A stretch of DNA of 64,000 bases from Athripsodes cinereus (GCA_947579605.1 OX388311.1:31126951-31190950), one strand, 5' to 3'; shown: positions 32,886 through 44,106, counted from the first letter of the stretch. The notes: generated by a model from the sequence alone, not told the origin. Numbers and translations: made by a program.

Positions 32886-33069
32886 TCCGTCGGTAGCCTG
32901 GAGGTAGAGTCTCGGCCTCTTGAACTAGGGGTCCGTGGTTCGATCCCAGGTGCCGGCAAACTCCCCTTTCACGACACAAGCTTTTAGCTTACTGTGGAAG
33001 GTGTATAAGGTTGTATTTGGGTTTATAACAAAACCCAGATATATCTTTTTAAAAAAAAAAAAAAAAAAA
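32886..33069 (+). mobile_element. SINE-1 copy 3, full length
   Basis: The complete head (GTCGGTAGCCTGGAGGTAGA, GGTTCGATCCCAGGTGCCGG), body, and an uninterrupted A tail of about 19 are present. It is among the least diverged copies. Confidence 0.95.
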
Positions 33070-33104
33070 TCAGAAATAAAATACGTGAGTTCACATCATT
33101 AATA

Positions 33105-33300
33105 AGTAAATAAATCTTTATTGGCCATAATTTTACATAAATACATATACAATAAAACTCAACATTACAAAAACGTGTCAATAATTACCAAAATTAGGTC
33201 AAAAGGCGGACTTGTTGCCGAGCAACTTCTTCCAGTCAACCAGTAAAAAAAAGTTCACGGCAGACTCTGCATATCAATTAAATGAATTGGCTGTCCTTCT
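33105..33300 (-). mobile_element. 3' end of a CR1/jockey-type element
   Basis: Plus-strand AATAAATCTTTATTGGCCAT, then AAAGGCGGACTTGTTGCCGA and CAACTTCTTCCAGTCAACCA. Reversed, it reads as a Lepidoptera-style retro 3' UTR (GGCAACAAGTCCGCCTTTTG then AATAAAGATTTATT). No coding part remains. Confidence 0.5.
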
Positions 33301-33684
33301 GTGATGTGTCATAAGTAGAGAAATTCATAAAAAAATAAACAAAAAGCATCTCGTAATAAAGATTTGGTTATCCAAGAAAACACGAATTTTATGACCAACA
33401 ATGTTTTGTAAGTATTTTTAATAATACACATTTAGTGCGTAGTTTGAAAAACTATAGTAGGTACTGATTATTTTATTGTTTTACAATTTATTATGGCGCG
33501 TAATAACACTAAATAATTGTTAAAAAATGTTCTATGTAAAGGTTCTATCTAGCTAAATAATAAAAATATGGTTTGTTTGAGATTTTTTGGTAGTTATAAT
33601 ACAAGACTATTTTATGAAATGTTATTTTATTATTATAATTTTCGCAAACCATGTTGAATATTTAAACTCTTAAATTAAGTTAAA

Positions 33685-33912
33685 CTCTTCTACGTAAGTT
33701 TTCGAGTGTCCTGTAAAAGGCAGGTGTTCGAAAAAATTTAGACATTATACATCTTAAATTCAGCGATGAGGTTTGCCACCCATCCTGAATGTCTTGATTT
33801 TATATTGGCACGACGAGGACAGTTTGCATGTTTCTTACATGCAGCTGATCTGCTGGCTACCCCACTTGTGGGATATGCCGTGATGGTATAGTAGTAGTAG
33901 TATAGTAGTAGT
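33685..33912 (+). mobile_element. Repeat B, the most complete copy
   Basis: In order: GTTTTCGAGTGTCCTGTAAA, GGCAGGTGTTCGAAAAAA, TCAGCGATGAGGTTTGCCAC, CATCCTGAATGTCTT, GCATGTTTCTTACATGCAGC, CTGGCTACCCCACTTGTGGG, ATATGCCGTGATGGTATAGT and a TAG microsatellite tail. The last 40 bp align with the 3' end of the RTE ORF at 53553-53600 (CTACCCCACTTGGGACACGG, CGTGAGGGTATAGTATA). Short non-coding length plus a borrowed LINE 3' end is the hallmark of a SINE; the 5' head type (tRNA, 7SL or 5S) is not recognisable. Confidence 0.7.
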
Positions 33913-33914
33913 TA

Positions 33915-34894
33915 AATAATGTTTTTAATAAATTCTTGATATTATTTCAGAAAAACACTGATTGCTTTATTTCAAGTATAAACATCCATTATAAAACAAC
34001 ATTTAAAGTCTTTATTTCAGGTCTTTCAAAACTAACACAAAATTACAAACAAAATTACTTTACCAACTGTCAAAACAAAAATTCTAAATTCAAATAAATA
34101 AACTAAAGGAAATCACTCCTATGAGTAGGTAGGTGGTTTTCTTTACATATAGTGACCAGGTTCCGACTTATAAAGTCATACTCAAACTAATCCGGTCACT
34201 ATACATATAATTAAAAACAAAGTAAGTCGAAAACCATTTGGGTTTTCTTCCATGTAATTATAAACATGGAGTTTTACAATATAAACTTCAACACAATCAA
34301 CAATAGATATTGTTTATCTTAATTATTTGTTAAATTTGGTATTGTATTGTTTAAAATTAAAAACCGAAAAAAATAATGAAAATTAATTATTTTTTACTCT
34401 CATATCTCCGAATAATCTTTGAGAGCATTAGGCTTTTGTTGCAATAAGCAGCTCAATAATTTTTAACTAAAACTGGGCACCATTAATTAAATTTTAACTT
34501 TGTTAATCCGTTATTTCATTAATTCGATATTTTTGGAAAATGTAATACATCTTACACTTAATACTTACTCCTTAAAAAAAATTAACACGAGATGGGAGCA
34601 GAAATTTAAAATCCCATTTCCTATAGTGTTAACTCTCATCTATTTTCTGTGATTAATGGACTTAATTTAATAAAAGTTCTTTTAAGGATCCGTTATAAAA
34701 AAACTTTTAAAATAAGTTGGCAGCTTTATTGACTTCGTTAAATTAACGATAAACAAGTTAATGCCCAACTCTTCAGTTATACATCACATTACAATATTAT
34801 TGATTGATGAATTACATATTATATTCAGAATGTTATCATAAAATTGTTAAATTGTATCTCTCTCCAATAAACCTACGACGATAAAAAAAAATTG
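33915..34894. other. No gene; small imperfect palindrome
   Basis: A/T-rich. 34128-34240 contains GGTTTTCTTTACATATAGTG and its inverse (CACTATACATATAATTAAAA, GAAAACCATTTGG), an imperfect foldback of about 110 bp. Nothing else stands out. Confidence 0.4.
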
Positions 34895-35110
34895 CTACAA
34901 CTATACCATCACGGTATATTCCACAAATGGGTATCCAGCCTCATGTGGCAAACATGCAAGCTGCCTCTACGTGCCAACAAAAAAATAATTCATTCAAGAT
35001 GGGAGGCAAATATCATCGCTGAATTTAAGATGTAAAATTTCCTTTATTTTCGGGCACCTACCTTTTCAGAACACTCGAATACTTACGGAAAAAAGTGGGA
35101 ATGAATGAGT
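34895..35110 (-). mobile_element. Repeat B copy
   Basis: ACCATCACGGTATATTCCAC, CATGCAAGCTGCCTCTACGT, ATCATCGCTGAATTTAAGAT and GAACACTCGAATACTTACGG are in the reverse order of the 33.7 kb copy. It is near full length. Confidence 0.7.
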
Positions 35111-35212
35111 GACGTTTGGAATGGTTTGGAAAAGGCATATATCCAGCAGTAGAGGTATGACTGACTATTAAGACGTGAGTGTGTGAGGTGTATAAAAATC
35201 ATAATACTATAC

Positions 35213-35495
35213 TATACCTTCACTCCGTATTCCAAGTGGGGTAAGCAGAGAGGACGGAACACCATATAGACCTATCCTTACATATTTCCTTCGCTTCTTC
35301 TGCATTCATACAATTTCTCATACACAAACACCGATTTATCTTCTTTAACACACGGCCATCCTTGAGGATTTGATTCACGTGATCAATCCTCGTAGTTTTC
35401 GGATGTCCTCATTTTTTAACATACGCTCTTTCAGATAAGTACCTACATCTTCTTCGTCACCTTGTCACCATATATTCGTTTTACATGCCCAAACC
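35213..35495 (-). pseudogene. Decayed RTE C-terminus with 3' end
   Basis: It matches the intact-frame copy at 53551-54030 at nucleotide level: CCAAGTGGGGTAAGCAGAGA, TTCATACAATTTCTCATACA, ACACGGCCATCCTTGAGGAT and ACATGCCCAAACCA. Small deletions break the frame. Confidence 0.7.
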
Positions 35496-35590
35496 AATTA
35501 TAATAATTCTAATTCAAATATGCTTATTGTTCTTTCAGTATAATAAACACCAAACCAATGATAATAATTCTAATTCAAATATGCTTATAT
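35488..35590. repeat. Direct duplication of about 39 bp
   Basis: CCAAACCAATTATAATAATT with CTAATTCAAATATGCTTAT occurs at about 35488-35526 and again, with one base changed, at about 35551-35588. The first copy overlaps the broken RTE end, so this is a local duplication after insertion. Confidence 0.6.
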
Positions 35591-35614
35591 AATTAAGTAA
35601 TAAACGTACATTTT

Positions 35615-35690
35615 TTTACAATAAATTCATATCTTAGTTTAGGACTAGCTCGATATGTGTGAATGCATGCTATGTTATAAAAAGAAAAAG
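35615..35690 (+). mobile_element. SINE-2 tail fragment
   Basis: TTCATATCTTAGTTTAGGAC, TAGCTCGATATGTGTGAATG and CATGCTATGTTAT match the SINE-2 3' part. Confidence 0.55.
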
Positions 35691-36279
35691 AATACACAGT
35701 AAAACATAACTGATTGCCTCAAATTTAAGCAGAGCTTAGGTTGATTGGAAAAAGTCATGTTTTCTCAGTAGACTATGACAATATTTCGATTGACACATCA
35801 CAAATGTATCTTAGCCCTAATCTTTAATACTTAAATGTCCATCAATATGTATTGATAATGTTGTTTGTTATGTTTGATATGTAAATAAGAAAATTTTACA
35901 TTTAAAAATAATTTCTCTCCGCATATCAGCTGATAGAAATCATATTACATATGTCATATGTACGTACCTACTTAAGATTCTAGGAAAAAATATTTAGTTA
36001 CCTACACAGTTAGATAATTTGAAAAAAAATAACTTTTCTTTATTTGAAATGGAAACACTATGAAAGTTCATTGGACATAATATAGATCATTTAAACAAAT
36101 GATACAACTATCAACTTTCTCTTGATTTATCAAAAAATTAAAAGCTTTTTCGACATCCCATATAGATATCCACTTTCAGTAATAATTAATTATAGCTTAT
36201 TTGATTGAGAATGCTAGTATTAGGAAGTATTGTGCATTGGAATGAGTATAGGACCAAAAGTCCATCCTCAGGGAGTTAA

Positions 36280-36580
36280 ACATTTCCGCATGACTCTATA
36301 TTATGCAGACAGCGCTTCTGGAACATTTCGAGCACATTGAGAGAAAGGAGGCTGAGAACCTGGAAAGAGTAATAATAGTTGGAAATGTGGAAAGAAGACG
36401 TGGATGGTACACGAAAAGCAAAGCAATAAATAAGTATCGATGGAGACCTACCTTTCATCTGGATACCGCAGAAGTCTGGGGACTTCCATTTGTCCGAAAT
36501 TCTACAATTAAAAAATCTTGTACACACCAAAGGTGGCATATTGGTCAACTTCACTTTTCTTTTCATAGCAAGCCTTAGTA
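36280..36580 (+). mobile_element. Fragment related to repeat D
   Basis: CTGGATACCGCAGAAGTCTG then GGGACTTCCATTTGTCCGAA aligns with the 56.9 kb segment (CCCGGATATCTCAGAAGTCG, GGGGACTTTTATTTATCCG). A 91-codon frame is open here (GNVERRRGWYTKSKAIN), but the copies do not keep it. The class is unknown. Confidence 0.4.
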
Positions 36581-36589
36581 GATTTCATT

Positions 36590-37735
36590 CAATCAAACCA
36601 ACAAATAAAATGTTTAATAATAATTAGTTATCGTGACTAAATTAGTACAAATCGACTGTTCAGTTTCATAGCTCAATAAGTAGAAATATCTTATGTTGGA
36701 AAAATTGCCATTTTAGTAATTTTGGTGTATTTATATTATGCTTAAAAAACACAACATAAAATAAAATAAACCATGTAATAATCGCTCCGTTAAAGACATA
36801 CGAGTACGTTGTCTTTGTTCCGTTTAATAGCTTAACAATTGGAAATATTTTAAAAAATTTTGCCGTAGAATGAATAAATAAATAAATTTATTTTTGAATT
36901 GTAAATAGGTAAGTAAATTATTTTTTTCGTTACTGAAAAATTAATATAAAAATGAGTTGTCTATTTTTATGATTATTTGTTAGTGAAATTGGAAGAATGG
37001 AGTTGATTGTATGTATTATTATTACCAATCAAATAAAAAAATTTGAATGTTGAGTTATGGACAGTCGTAATGTATTTTCCTCTGCTCACGAGGAAGAAGA
37101 CAACTTTCAATTTGTTAGCTTTTTTTTAAATTAATATTGGCCCTAGGCATTCCAACAATTAGCAACATAAACATTAATATTTTACTGTTACACACTTTCA
37201 ACACATCAATATAATTATGAACCTCTTGTCTCTCATTTAGATTCGGATAATTAATTAACGACAAAGTAACAAACTGTTTTTAACTAACAGTTATTGTCCC
37301 CAGGGATGACATCTCGTTTTTTTATCAATACACAAGCGGGGTAATCAATGAATTAACTGCATGTTATAAAATGTATGCAAGTATTGGTTCCAGGATAAAT
37401 CTTATTATATGTGAAATCTACTCCAATAAGTCAAAGAAGAGACCTATATCCAAAACATGAACTCAAACTGCTGAAAAGGAGGAATGTGATTTTTGAATGT
37501 TTATTTATTCTTTACTGCACATTGATAACAAGCAATATTACACATAGGTAAATATGTGACAATATCAAATGCAATCAGTATGCAGATGTCGAGTACCTAT
37601 ATCCCAAAGTCGTGTTTTCTTCCAACAAACCTAATTTCATTATAAATTAAACTAATCCAATTTTAGGAATGGAAATAAGGAGGTACAAGGCAAAAAATCA
37701 GGCAGGAAAAGTGACTAGGACAGAGACACAGACAG
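36590..37735. other. No recognisable gene
   Basis: A/T-rich sequence with no family-like frame or matched repeat. Confidence 0.4.
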
Positions 37736-37739
37736 AATG

Positions 37740-37950
37740 TTTGTAGTACTAATATACCATCACGGCATATCTTATAAGAAGATTAACCAGCCAACCATGT
37801 AATAAACATACAAGTAATTCTCTCCGTGGCAACAAAAAATTAAGAATTTTAAAATAGATGGCCAACCTCACCGCTAAATTTCAGATGTCAAATGTCTTTA
37901 TTATTTCGAATACGTTCCTTTTACAGAACAATCTAAAACTTACGGAAAAG
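37740..37950 (-). mobile_element. Repeat B copy
   Basis: ATACCATCACGGCATATCTT, CATGTAATAAACATACAAGT, CTCACCGCTAAATTTCAGAT, CCTTTTACAGAACAATCTAA and ACTTACGGAAAAGATGG appear in reverse order. It is a full-length, moderately diverged copy. Confidence 0.65.
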
Positions 37951-38604
37951 ATGGACAGAATGTTTATATGATTTTACTTATATATTTATTAATTCTTGGT
38001 ATACTGTACATTAATTTCAAGAAAATTACACAAAAACACATTTAAATTAAATACAATTATACAATCGGAGTTTATCGGAGGAGCGATTTCTCCCAACTAA
38101 TCCAATGTCCGCAGTAAAAGTAAAATATTCAAATTAGTTCAACCCTGACACCAAGATAAATAAAAAAATTACTATGATATTGATGAATACCTAGAAATAA
38201 AAACAAACAATATTTACTTTTACAATTATTAACACCTATCACGGATATAGCAAAAGGTATTAAAGATCATTTTTTATAGGTGCGCAACGAAGCGAGAAAA
38301 ATGAATACAGATTTATTTTTGATGCGCATTGTAAAATATTTTAATATCAGGCGATTTATCATCCCATAAAGGTTATGTCAATTATATTATATTATATGGA
38401 ATATTATACAATGATTCAGATCGAGATATCAATCTTCAATTTCTTTTACGCATTCCAAAGCCACGATTTCGATTGTTTTCTTGTAGGTACCTAACCATAA
38501 ATAATATCGAAGTTCTAAATAATGAAAGGTTGATAATTCGATCAGCCATAAACTAACAACTCGAACTTCTAATATATCTAAAAAAGACACATGAAAGTTT
38601 TGAC

Positions 38605-38950
38605 ATTTTATTATGCTTCTCCATGCCAACAAAAAATAAGTTTTTTTTTGTTTGTAAAAAAAAATATATCTGGATTTTTGTTATAAACCCAAATACAACC
38701 TTATACACCTTTCACAGCGAGTTAAAAGCTTGTGTCGTGAAAGGGGAAATTGCCGGTACCTGGGATTGAACCGCCGACCCCTTGTTCACGAGGCCGAGAC
38801 TCTACCTCCAGGCTACCGACGAACTACAAGTCAATCAGGATGGTTAGTAAACCTCATCGTTGAAATATGAAATATGATAAAATTCTTTTTCAGCACATTA
38901 AAAATGGAGACGAAAACATAATCGAGTTTTCGAGTGTCCTGTACCAGGAC
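38605..38950 (-). mobile_element. Repeat B split by SINE-1
   Basis: CTTCTCCATGCCAACAAAAA ends at about 38640. The sequence resumes after 38825 with AATCAGGATGGTTAGTAAAC, CTCATCGTTGAAAT and TTTCGAGTGTCCTGTACCAG. SINE-1 therefore inserted into an older repeat B. Confidence 0.6.
38641..38825 (-). mobile_element. SINE-1 copy 4
   Basis: This is a minus-strand copy with B-box complement GGGATTGAACC, head end CTCTACCTCCAGGCTACCGA and tail TTTTTTTTTGTTTG. The flanks ATAAGT and ACAAGT may be a decayed target duplication. Confidence 0.92.
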
Positions 38951-39469
38951 ATTGATGTGTTTAAACTCTTGAACTAATAAGTGAAAGTACCAAGTGTTTT
39001 AAATTTGCGCATCAAATAAAAATAATAACAAAATCAAGTATTTAAGTTTTACGTAGGTAGGTTATTTATTTATCCGTGATAAGGAAGCAAGGTAGGTGTT
39101 GTATTTCGGAACAGTCACGACTTAAGGAAGAACAATAGCAATTAAAAAGTGAAATTATACCAAATATTATTATTAGATGATGTGTATTTTGTTATTGCGA
39201 TTATAAAACTAATCCAAGATACGCACACAATCGTGGGATACCTAATTGTGTTGTGAATCAGTTGCGATATCATAAAAAATAATATATATTACGAAAATTA
39301 TTATTAAAAGTAACTCGCCTAAATAGATTTGTAACTGTTATTATACTCAAACTGTGGGACGGGGGGCTACTTTTTCATTATTTATCTTTAGTTTTTTTTA
39401 ATTTAAAATGATGATTCGGCATTACAAAATGAAATAAATATGAATAAGTACTGATAATAGGTTTCCCCT

Positions 39470-39535
39470 TCTTTTCTGTAGGTTTCAAGTGTCCTGTAAA
39501 AAGTGGGTATTTGTAAAACATCACGTAGGTACAAG
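39470..39535 (+). mobile_element. Repeat B fragment
   Basis: GTAGGTTTCAAGTGTCCTGT then AAAAAGTGGGTATTTGTAAA is the 5' landmark of repeat B. It is joined directly to the RTE fragment that follows. Confidence 0.5.
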
Positions 39536-39540
39536 ACATT

Positions 39541-40150
39541 TTTTTTTAGAAAAGATATATCTAGCTGGCAATAAGGTAAATGGTGCAATCCGACCAATAA
39601 TTGCAAATAGAAACATATCCATCACAGCTAAAAGGTTAGTGCACTCTGCTATCTTAGTGCCAACACTTATGTATGCAAGTGAGACGTGGACATGGTTAAA
39701 GAAGGATGAAAGTGGCATAAATGCAGTGGAAATGAGATCGTTGAGAAGCATGTGTGGTAAAAGTCTGAGAGATCGTGTGCGTAACAGTGATATACGAGAG
39801 GAATGTGGAATGAAATTGGTGTAGTAACAAGGATGAATGTAAACAAGTTAAGATGGTTTGGGCACGTGGAAAGAATGAATGAGGACAGAATGACTAAGAA
39901 GATATATTTGTCTGAGAGGAATGGTGCTCGGAGACGTGGACGTCCGAGGATTAAATGGCAAGATCATTTAAATCAAATCCTACAGGACGGTCACGTGTTG
40001 AGCACGTTGAACAGGAGAGCATGCATGAGGAATTGTATGACAGTGACGGAAGCGAAAGATGTATGCAAGGATAGAAGGAAGTGGCGCTCGATCCTTTCTG
40101 CCTACCCCGCGAGGGAAGCGGCGTGATGGTATGTATGTATATATGTATGT
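39541..40150 (+). pseudogene. RTE-type retrotransposon 3' end (RT C-terminal domain), one frameshift
   Basis: The first frame gives KRLVHSAILVPTLMYASETW, TWLKKDESGINAVEMRSLRS and GKSLRDRVRNSDIREECGM. The frame changes near 39805-39825, then reads VNKLRWFGHVERMNEDRMTK, KIYLSERNGARRRGRPRIKW, NRRACMRNCMTVTEAKDVCK and WRSILSAYPAREAA, with TGA at 40124-40126. YASETW and GHVERM are diagnostic of the post-RT domain of RTE-clade elements. The 3' tail is TGATGGTATGTATGTAT. It is 5'-truncated and disabled by the shift. Confidence 0.85.
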
Positions 40151-40200
40151 ATATATAATAATAATAATAATAATAATAGTTTATTAAACACAATATCATT
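40127..40200 (+). repeat. TATG/AAT microsatellite tail
   Basis: ATGTATGTAT units pass into (AAT)n at about 40158-40180, immediately after the RTE stop codon; the tail has expanded in place. Confidence 0.7.
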
Positions 40201-40250
40201 TTACAACAATCGAACAATAACACAATACATTTATTTTACTAATACAATTA

Positions 40251-40326
40251 TATATCTAGATTTTCGTTATAAACCCAAAATATCACATTTCACAGTAAAC
40301 TAAAAGCTTGTGTCGTGAAAGGGGAG
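40251..40326 (-). mobile_element. SINE-1 copy 5, 3' part only
   Basis: TATATCTAGATTTTCGTTAT, CACAGTAAACTAAAAGCTTG and TGTCGTGAAAGGGGAG; the head is missing. Confidence 0.8.
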
Positions 40327-40344
40327 TACATCTTCAATTCGGCG

Positions 40345-40445
40345 ACGATGATGACCCATCCTTAATATCTTTACTTTAATTGACTCAGCGAGGATGATTT
40401 GCATGTTTATTCTTGCGGTTAGTTTGCCGGTCACCCAAATAGTAT
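40345..40445 (+). mobile_element. Repeat B fragment
   Basis: GACCCATCCTTAATATCTTT, GACTCAGCGAGGATGATTTG, CATGTTTATTCTTGCGGTTA and GTTTGCCGGTCACCC. Confidence 0.5.
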
Positions 40446-40449
40446 TAAA

Positions 40450-40983
40450 TATCACATTTGTATTTGAATATTGTGCATATTTACAATTGCAATTAAATAA
40501 AAAAAAATTATCAAGACATAGGTAGCAACAGAAATAATATCTTTTTTTGATTCGATTTATTTATTAAAGCTTTCTCTATTTAAAAATGTCAAAAAAAATG
40601 GCTTTTATTTTTCTTCTTTGACTCACAATCAACAAACCTCTCGAAGTATTTAAAAATCACGCCTAGAATTGAACTCAAATTATATCCTAGTGGCTTTCCA
40701 AGATGGAAAATATACATAGGTAGGTAATGTCATATTGAAAAATATAGTTACGAGAGCTCGTAAGATTAAAATAATAGAGGTGACCTCAAATAAAAAGATT
40801 GAGTACCTGTGACTTAGATAGAATATTATTGTACATACATAGGTACAATAACAATGTAAAAATAATCATCACAGTCACTGTTATTATGTAATAGCACCTA
40901 ATAAAATAACATCATACAATCACATTACACACCTAATCGGAATACCAATAAAGTAGTTCCATTGAAAATATATTTGTATGTTT
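40450..40983. other. No recognisable gene
   Basis: A/T-rich sequence without family-like coding. Confidence 0.4.
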
Positions 40984-40991
40984 ATATGTAG

Positions 40992-41495
40992 CAGGGATGT
41001 TGCGAATATTCGCATCCGCATCCGCAAATGCGGAGCTTCCGCATGTATTTGGACATCTGCATCCGCATCCGCATCCGCAATAATTGATGCGGATGTTCAT
41101 GCGGATGCGGATGTAAGACAATTTGCGACAAGAAAGAAATGGGGCGGGGCCGGCGAAAGGCGCGTGCCGTTTGCACTTGACATTAACCAATGGGAACGAA
41201 AATAATGGTGACAAGTGCGACGCGTTTTTATTTTTGCCGGTTTTATTTTATTATTGTAAATAACAAAGAAGAAAAAAAATATTTCGCCAAAAGATCCATA
41301 ATATTATTGTAGCAAAAATTTCGTCACATATTTGACAGTGGGGCCTACCAACTAAGATAGTTCCTACTTTTTTCTATAACATCTTAAACATCCGCATCCG
41401 CATTCGCATCCGCATCCGCGGATGTGAGCCTTCGAAAATCCGCATCCGCATTCACATCCGCGGATGTGTAAAAATCGACATCCGCAACATCCCTG
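40992..41495. mobile_element. 504-bp hAT-like MITE with ATCCGC sub-repeats
   Basis: The termini are CAGGGATGTTGCG at left and the same inverted at right (CAACATCCCTG). Identical 8-bp flanks ATATGTAG (40984-40991 and 41496-41503) are a perfect target duplication. CAGGG ends plus 8-bp duplication indicate hAT. Sub-terminal blocks carry many GCATCCGC hexamer-type repeats in both orientations, which may be transposase-binding sites. The centre has a GC-rich patch (GGGGCGGGGCCGGCG), unusual for this window. No transposase coding. Confidence 0.88.
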
Positions 41496-41634
41496 ATATG
41501 TAGCTACTAAGTAGGTACCAAGAAAGGCCAGGGGAAAAATAATACACTCTATACGAGGAATCATTTACTAGGCAGGTATTACGCTAAAAATATAGTAAAT
41601 AAATTTTATATTGACACAGATTTAATGCTGCGTG

Positions 41635-41705
41635 TCCCAGATGCTGGAAAAAACCGACTCTGGGTCTGCGAGAGCAGGCAAATAGGAAATGCTTTAGAAG
41701 GAAGC
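41635..41705 (+). pseudogene. Possible RT C-terminal remnant
   Basis: CTGGGTCTGCGAGAGCAGGC, then TTAGAAGGAAGCTGATACC, resembles 'wv..gksFRRkL' ends such as 19980-20115. It is short and weak. Confidence 0.25.
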
Positions 41706-41774
41706 TGATACCATGCTAGCATTATTACACAATGTCATTGAATTTGTATGGAAATAGACTAAAATGTTCAGGAT

Positions 41775-41870
41775 AATATTTAAATTAAATCAAACACTGT
41801 TTCATTCCACTATGAGAAAGTAACACATGAAAATATAGAATATTTAAAATATTCAGCATATTTTTATTTA
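41775..41870 (-). mobile_element. Internally deleted member of the hammerhead-containing family
   Basis: Reversed, it has ATTTTCATGTGTTACTTTCT joined directly to CATAGTGGAATGAAACAGTG and TTTGATTTAATTTAAATATT. The copy at 54765-55020 has about 190 bp between those points, including the CTGATGA core. This copy lacks the core. Confidence 0.55.
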
Positions 41871-42129
41871 AATTTTATAAAACACGACAGTTCACTTAAA
41901 ATTTGTTGAATATTTATACATAGATGGAGTTAAAAAAAAATACTTTATTATCATCATGATCTGCAACGTCTAAAATAAGCATTTGCATGAAAACAAATCA
42001 CACATATTTTACATCAGATCTTGATAAACTATCAAAAGTTTTTGCTTCGTGGATTTAAAGTTTTGAAATGATTTCCACCATTTTTGTTTTTTTTAGGGAA
42101 GTACATAAGTCAATCAGGGGGTGTGAAAA

Positions 42130-42265
42130 ATCTCGGACATCCGAAAACAACGTAGTTTGATCACGTGGATCAAATTGACTTGCGTGTATCTAAAATTAAA
42201 AGTAGGTATGTAAAGATAGGTCTATATGGAGTTCGACCTTCTCTGCATACCTCGCTTGGGACAGG
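42130..42265 (+). pseudogene. Decayed RTE fragment
   Basis: GGACATCCGAAAACAACGTA, GTTTGATCACGTGGATCAAA and ACCTCGCTTGGGACAGGGGA follow the RTE C-terminus with internal deletions. Confidence 0.5.
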
Positions 42266-42784
42266 GGATAGATGGAATAGAATAGAATACTTATGATATC
42301 TGCAAAAAAATATTAATTGTCAAATTAATTCCCAAGCGAAGCCGGGTATAACCACACCAGTATCTATCTAATAAAATAATAATAGAGTGTTATTTTTAAG
42401 TAAGCATCAGTAGGTGTTACTTGGGCCTTAAATAGACAACACAAAGTAACAGACTGATATAAATCATATTGGGAGCTTAATTTATTGTTTTGTTATGCAA
42501 ATAGTATAGACAAGTATAATTTACTCGATGACCTAATGAAATACATGAAAAGAAAATCTTACAATCATTTCTACTTTGATTAGTGACGTTAAAAACGTGC
42601 ACTAAAAAATTTGATTTAATTTTTTGCAATTTTCAATAATTTAGGTAATATCTAACCTAACCATAAAATTGTGGATTTATCAATTATTACTTATAATAAT
42701 AATAAAATTTATATTTTATTGTTAATCTTATATTGCTTTCAAAATGTATAATCTAATATTGTTTTGTTAAATAAATGAGATATG

Positions 42785-42960
42785 TAATAATAATAATAAT
42801 AATGATCTTTATGCACAAAATTAGTATACAAAGAATAAAAAACATGACAACATTACCACTGAAAACATAATTTTGTGCAATGGGCGAATGTTGGTTTCAC
42901 CACTTAATCTTTATCTTCGTATAATCCCCAAAGTAAGCCTTGATTATAATGAAGAACTAG
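42785..42960 (-). mobile_element. 3' end of a jockey/CR1-type element
   Basis: (AAT)n then GATCTTTATGCACAAAATTA, and further ATTTTGTGCAATGGGCGAAT: the reversed order is a typical non-LTR 3' UTR and tail. Confidence 0.4.
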
Positions 42961-43074
42961 ATCGTAAGTTCACGTATGGAAATAAAAATAAACATCCCCA
43001 TTAATACAGTACCTATATGAAAATGTCTGTTATACTTACATCAAAAACGAAACATACAATGTGACATTATTATC

Positions 43075-43160
43075 CATACATCACGCCGTTTCTTTCGTGG
43101 GGTAGGCAAAAAGGATCGTGCGTCACATCTGCCTTTCTGACAAAGTCATTAAAGGGCTCA
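43075..43160 (-). pseudogene. RTE 3'-end remnant
   Basis: ACATCACGCCGTTTCTTTCG, TGGGGTAGGCAAAAAGGATC: the conserved end of the RTE family, coding part decayed. Confidence 0.5.
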
Positions 43161-43164
43161 CCAT

Positions 43165-44104
43165 CAATGTGTATGGTCGCAAAATTTGATTGATCGTATC
43201 TATACAACATAGTTTGAAATTATAGACCGGTAACACGAGCACATGTGCCAAACGTCACCCGTTTTTGTGTCACAATTACATCATCATTATTATTATAATT
43301 AAATAGTTAATTTGTAATTATTCCAAGAAAAAAAAATGATTTACTGCGTTTTACATCTAATTTTATTACACTTGAACCTACATACAAACTGGCATTAAAT
43401 GAATTATTTTATTTAATACCATACATAATAGAAAATAGCTAGATAAAAAAATTTAACAATTCTATATGACATATTGTGGATATTGAATCATCTCGATAGA
43501 GTAAGAATAACGACGGATGTACCCACATTAAAAAGTATACAACATAATATATTGCGAAGGTTGAGTAAGTGAAACGGTGTGTAAAATAGTGTTCACAAAT
43601 ACTATAACCTAATAAAATTATATACACATATACTATAACCTAATAAAAGATAAGTGCAGTGAGATTTTGACGTGCACCTTATCTGGGATCTTATAGCTGT
43701 TTTCAATGAAAGTAAACTCGATTAAATTGTTACATTTATTGCGTAATAAAAAAGTCACTGTGTACAACATCTTTGGATGTGACTAAATAGAAATTACGCA
43801 ATGTTTAAGAATATTCAATAATGATGGATTGACATTCAGAAAATTTCAAAAATATAATGTCTAACAAAATTTCCTTACGTTTCTTACAAAAGACAAGGTT
43901 TTTTAATGCCGATAAGGCTTCGAGTTGGATAGATATTAGTATTTGTGAACCTACAAGATTAAAAAAATATCCAAATAACTCAAAACACATCAAGAAACAC
44001 ACGCTTCTGAAAAAGTCAACCAGTTTACGTTATTGGTTTTGACTATTAAATAAGTAAGCTTTTAGTTGAAAAAGATAAAAAATAAGTTTTTAATATAAAA
44101 AATT
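43165..44104. other. Likely intron sequence of the gene starting at 44986
   Basis: This lies directly downstream (minus strand) of a strong splice donor. No obvious next exon is seen. Short frames at 43805-44042 on both strands have no family resemblance. There is a tandem CACATATACTATAACC-type duplication near 43600-43650 (ACTATAACCTAATAAAA twice). Confidence 0.4.
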
Positions 44105-44106
44105 AC

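Noticed and set aside
40933..41564. Several 60-90 codon frames with repeated CGCGC or RPRP patterns
   Set aside because: They are translations of the ATCCGC sub-repeats of the hAT-like MITE.
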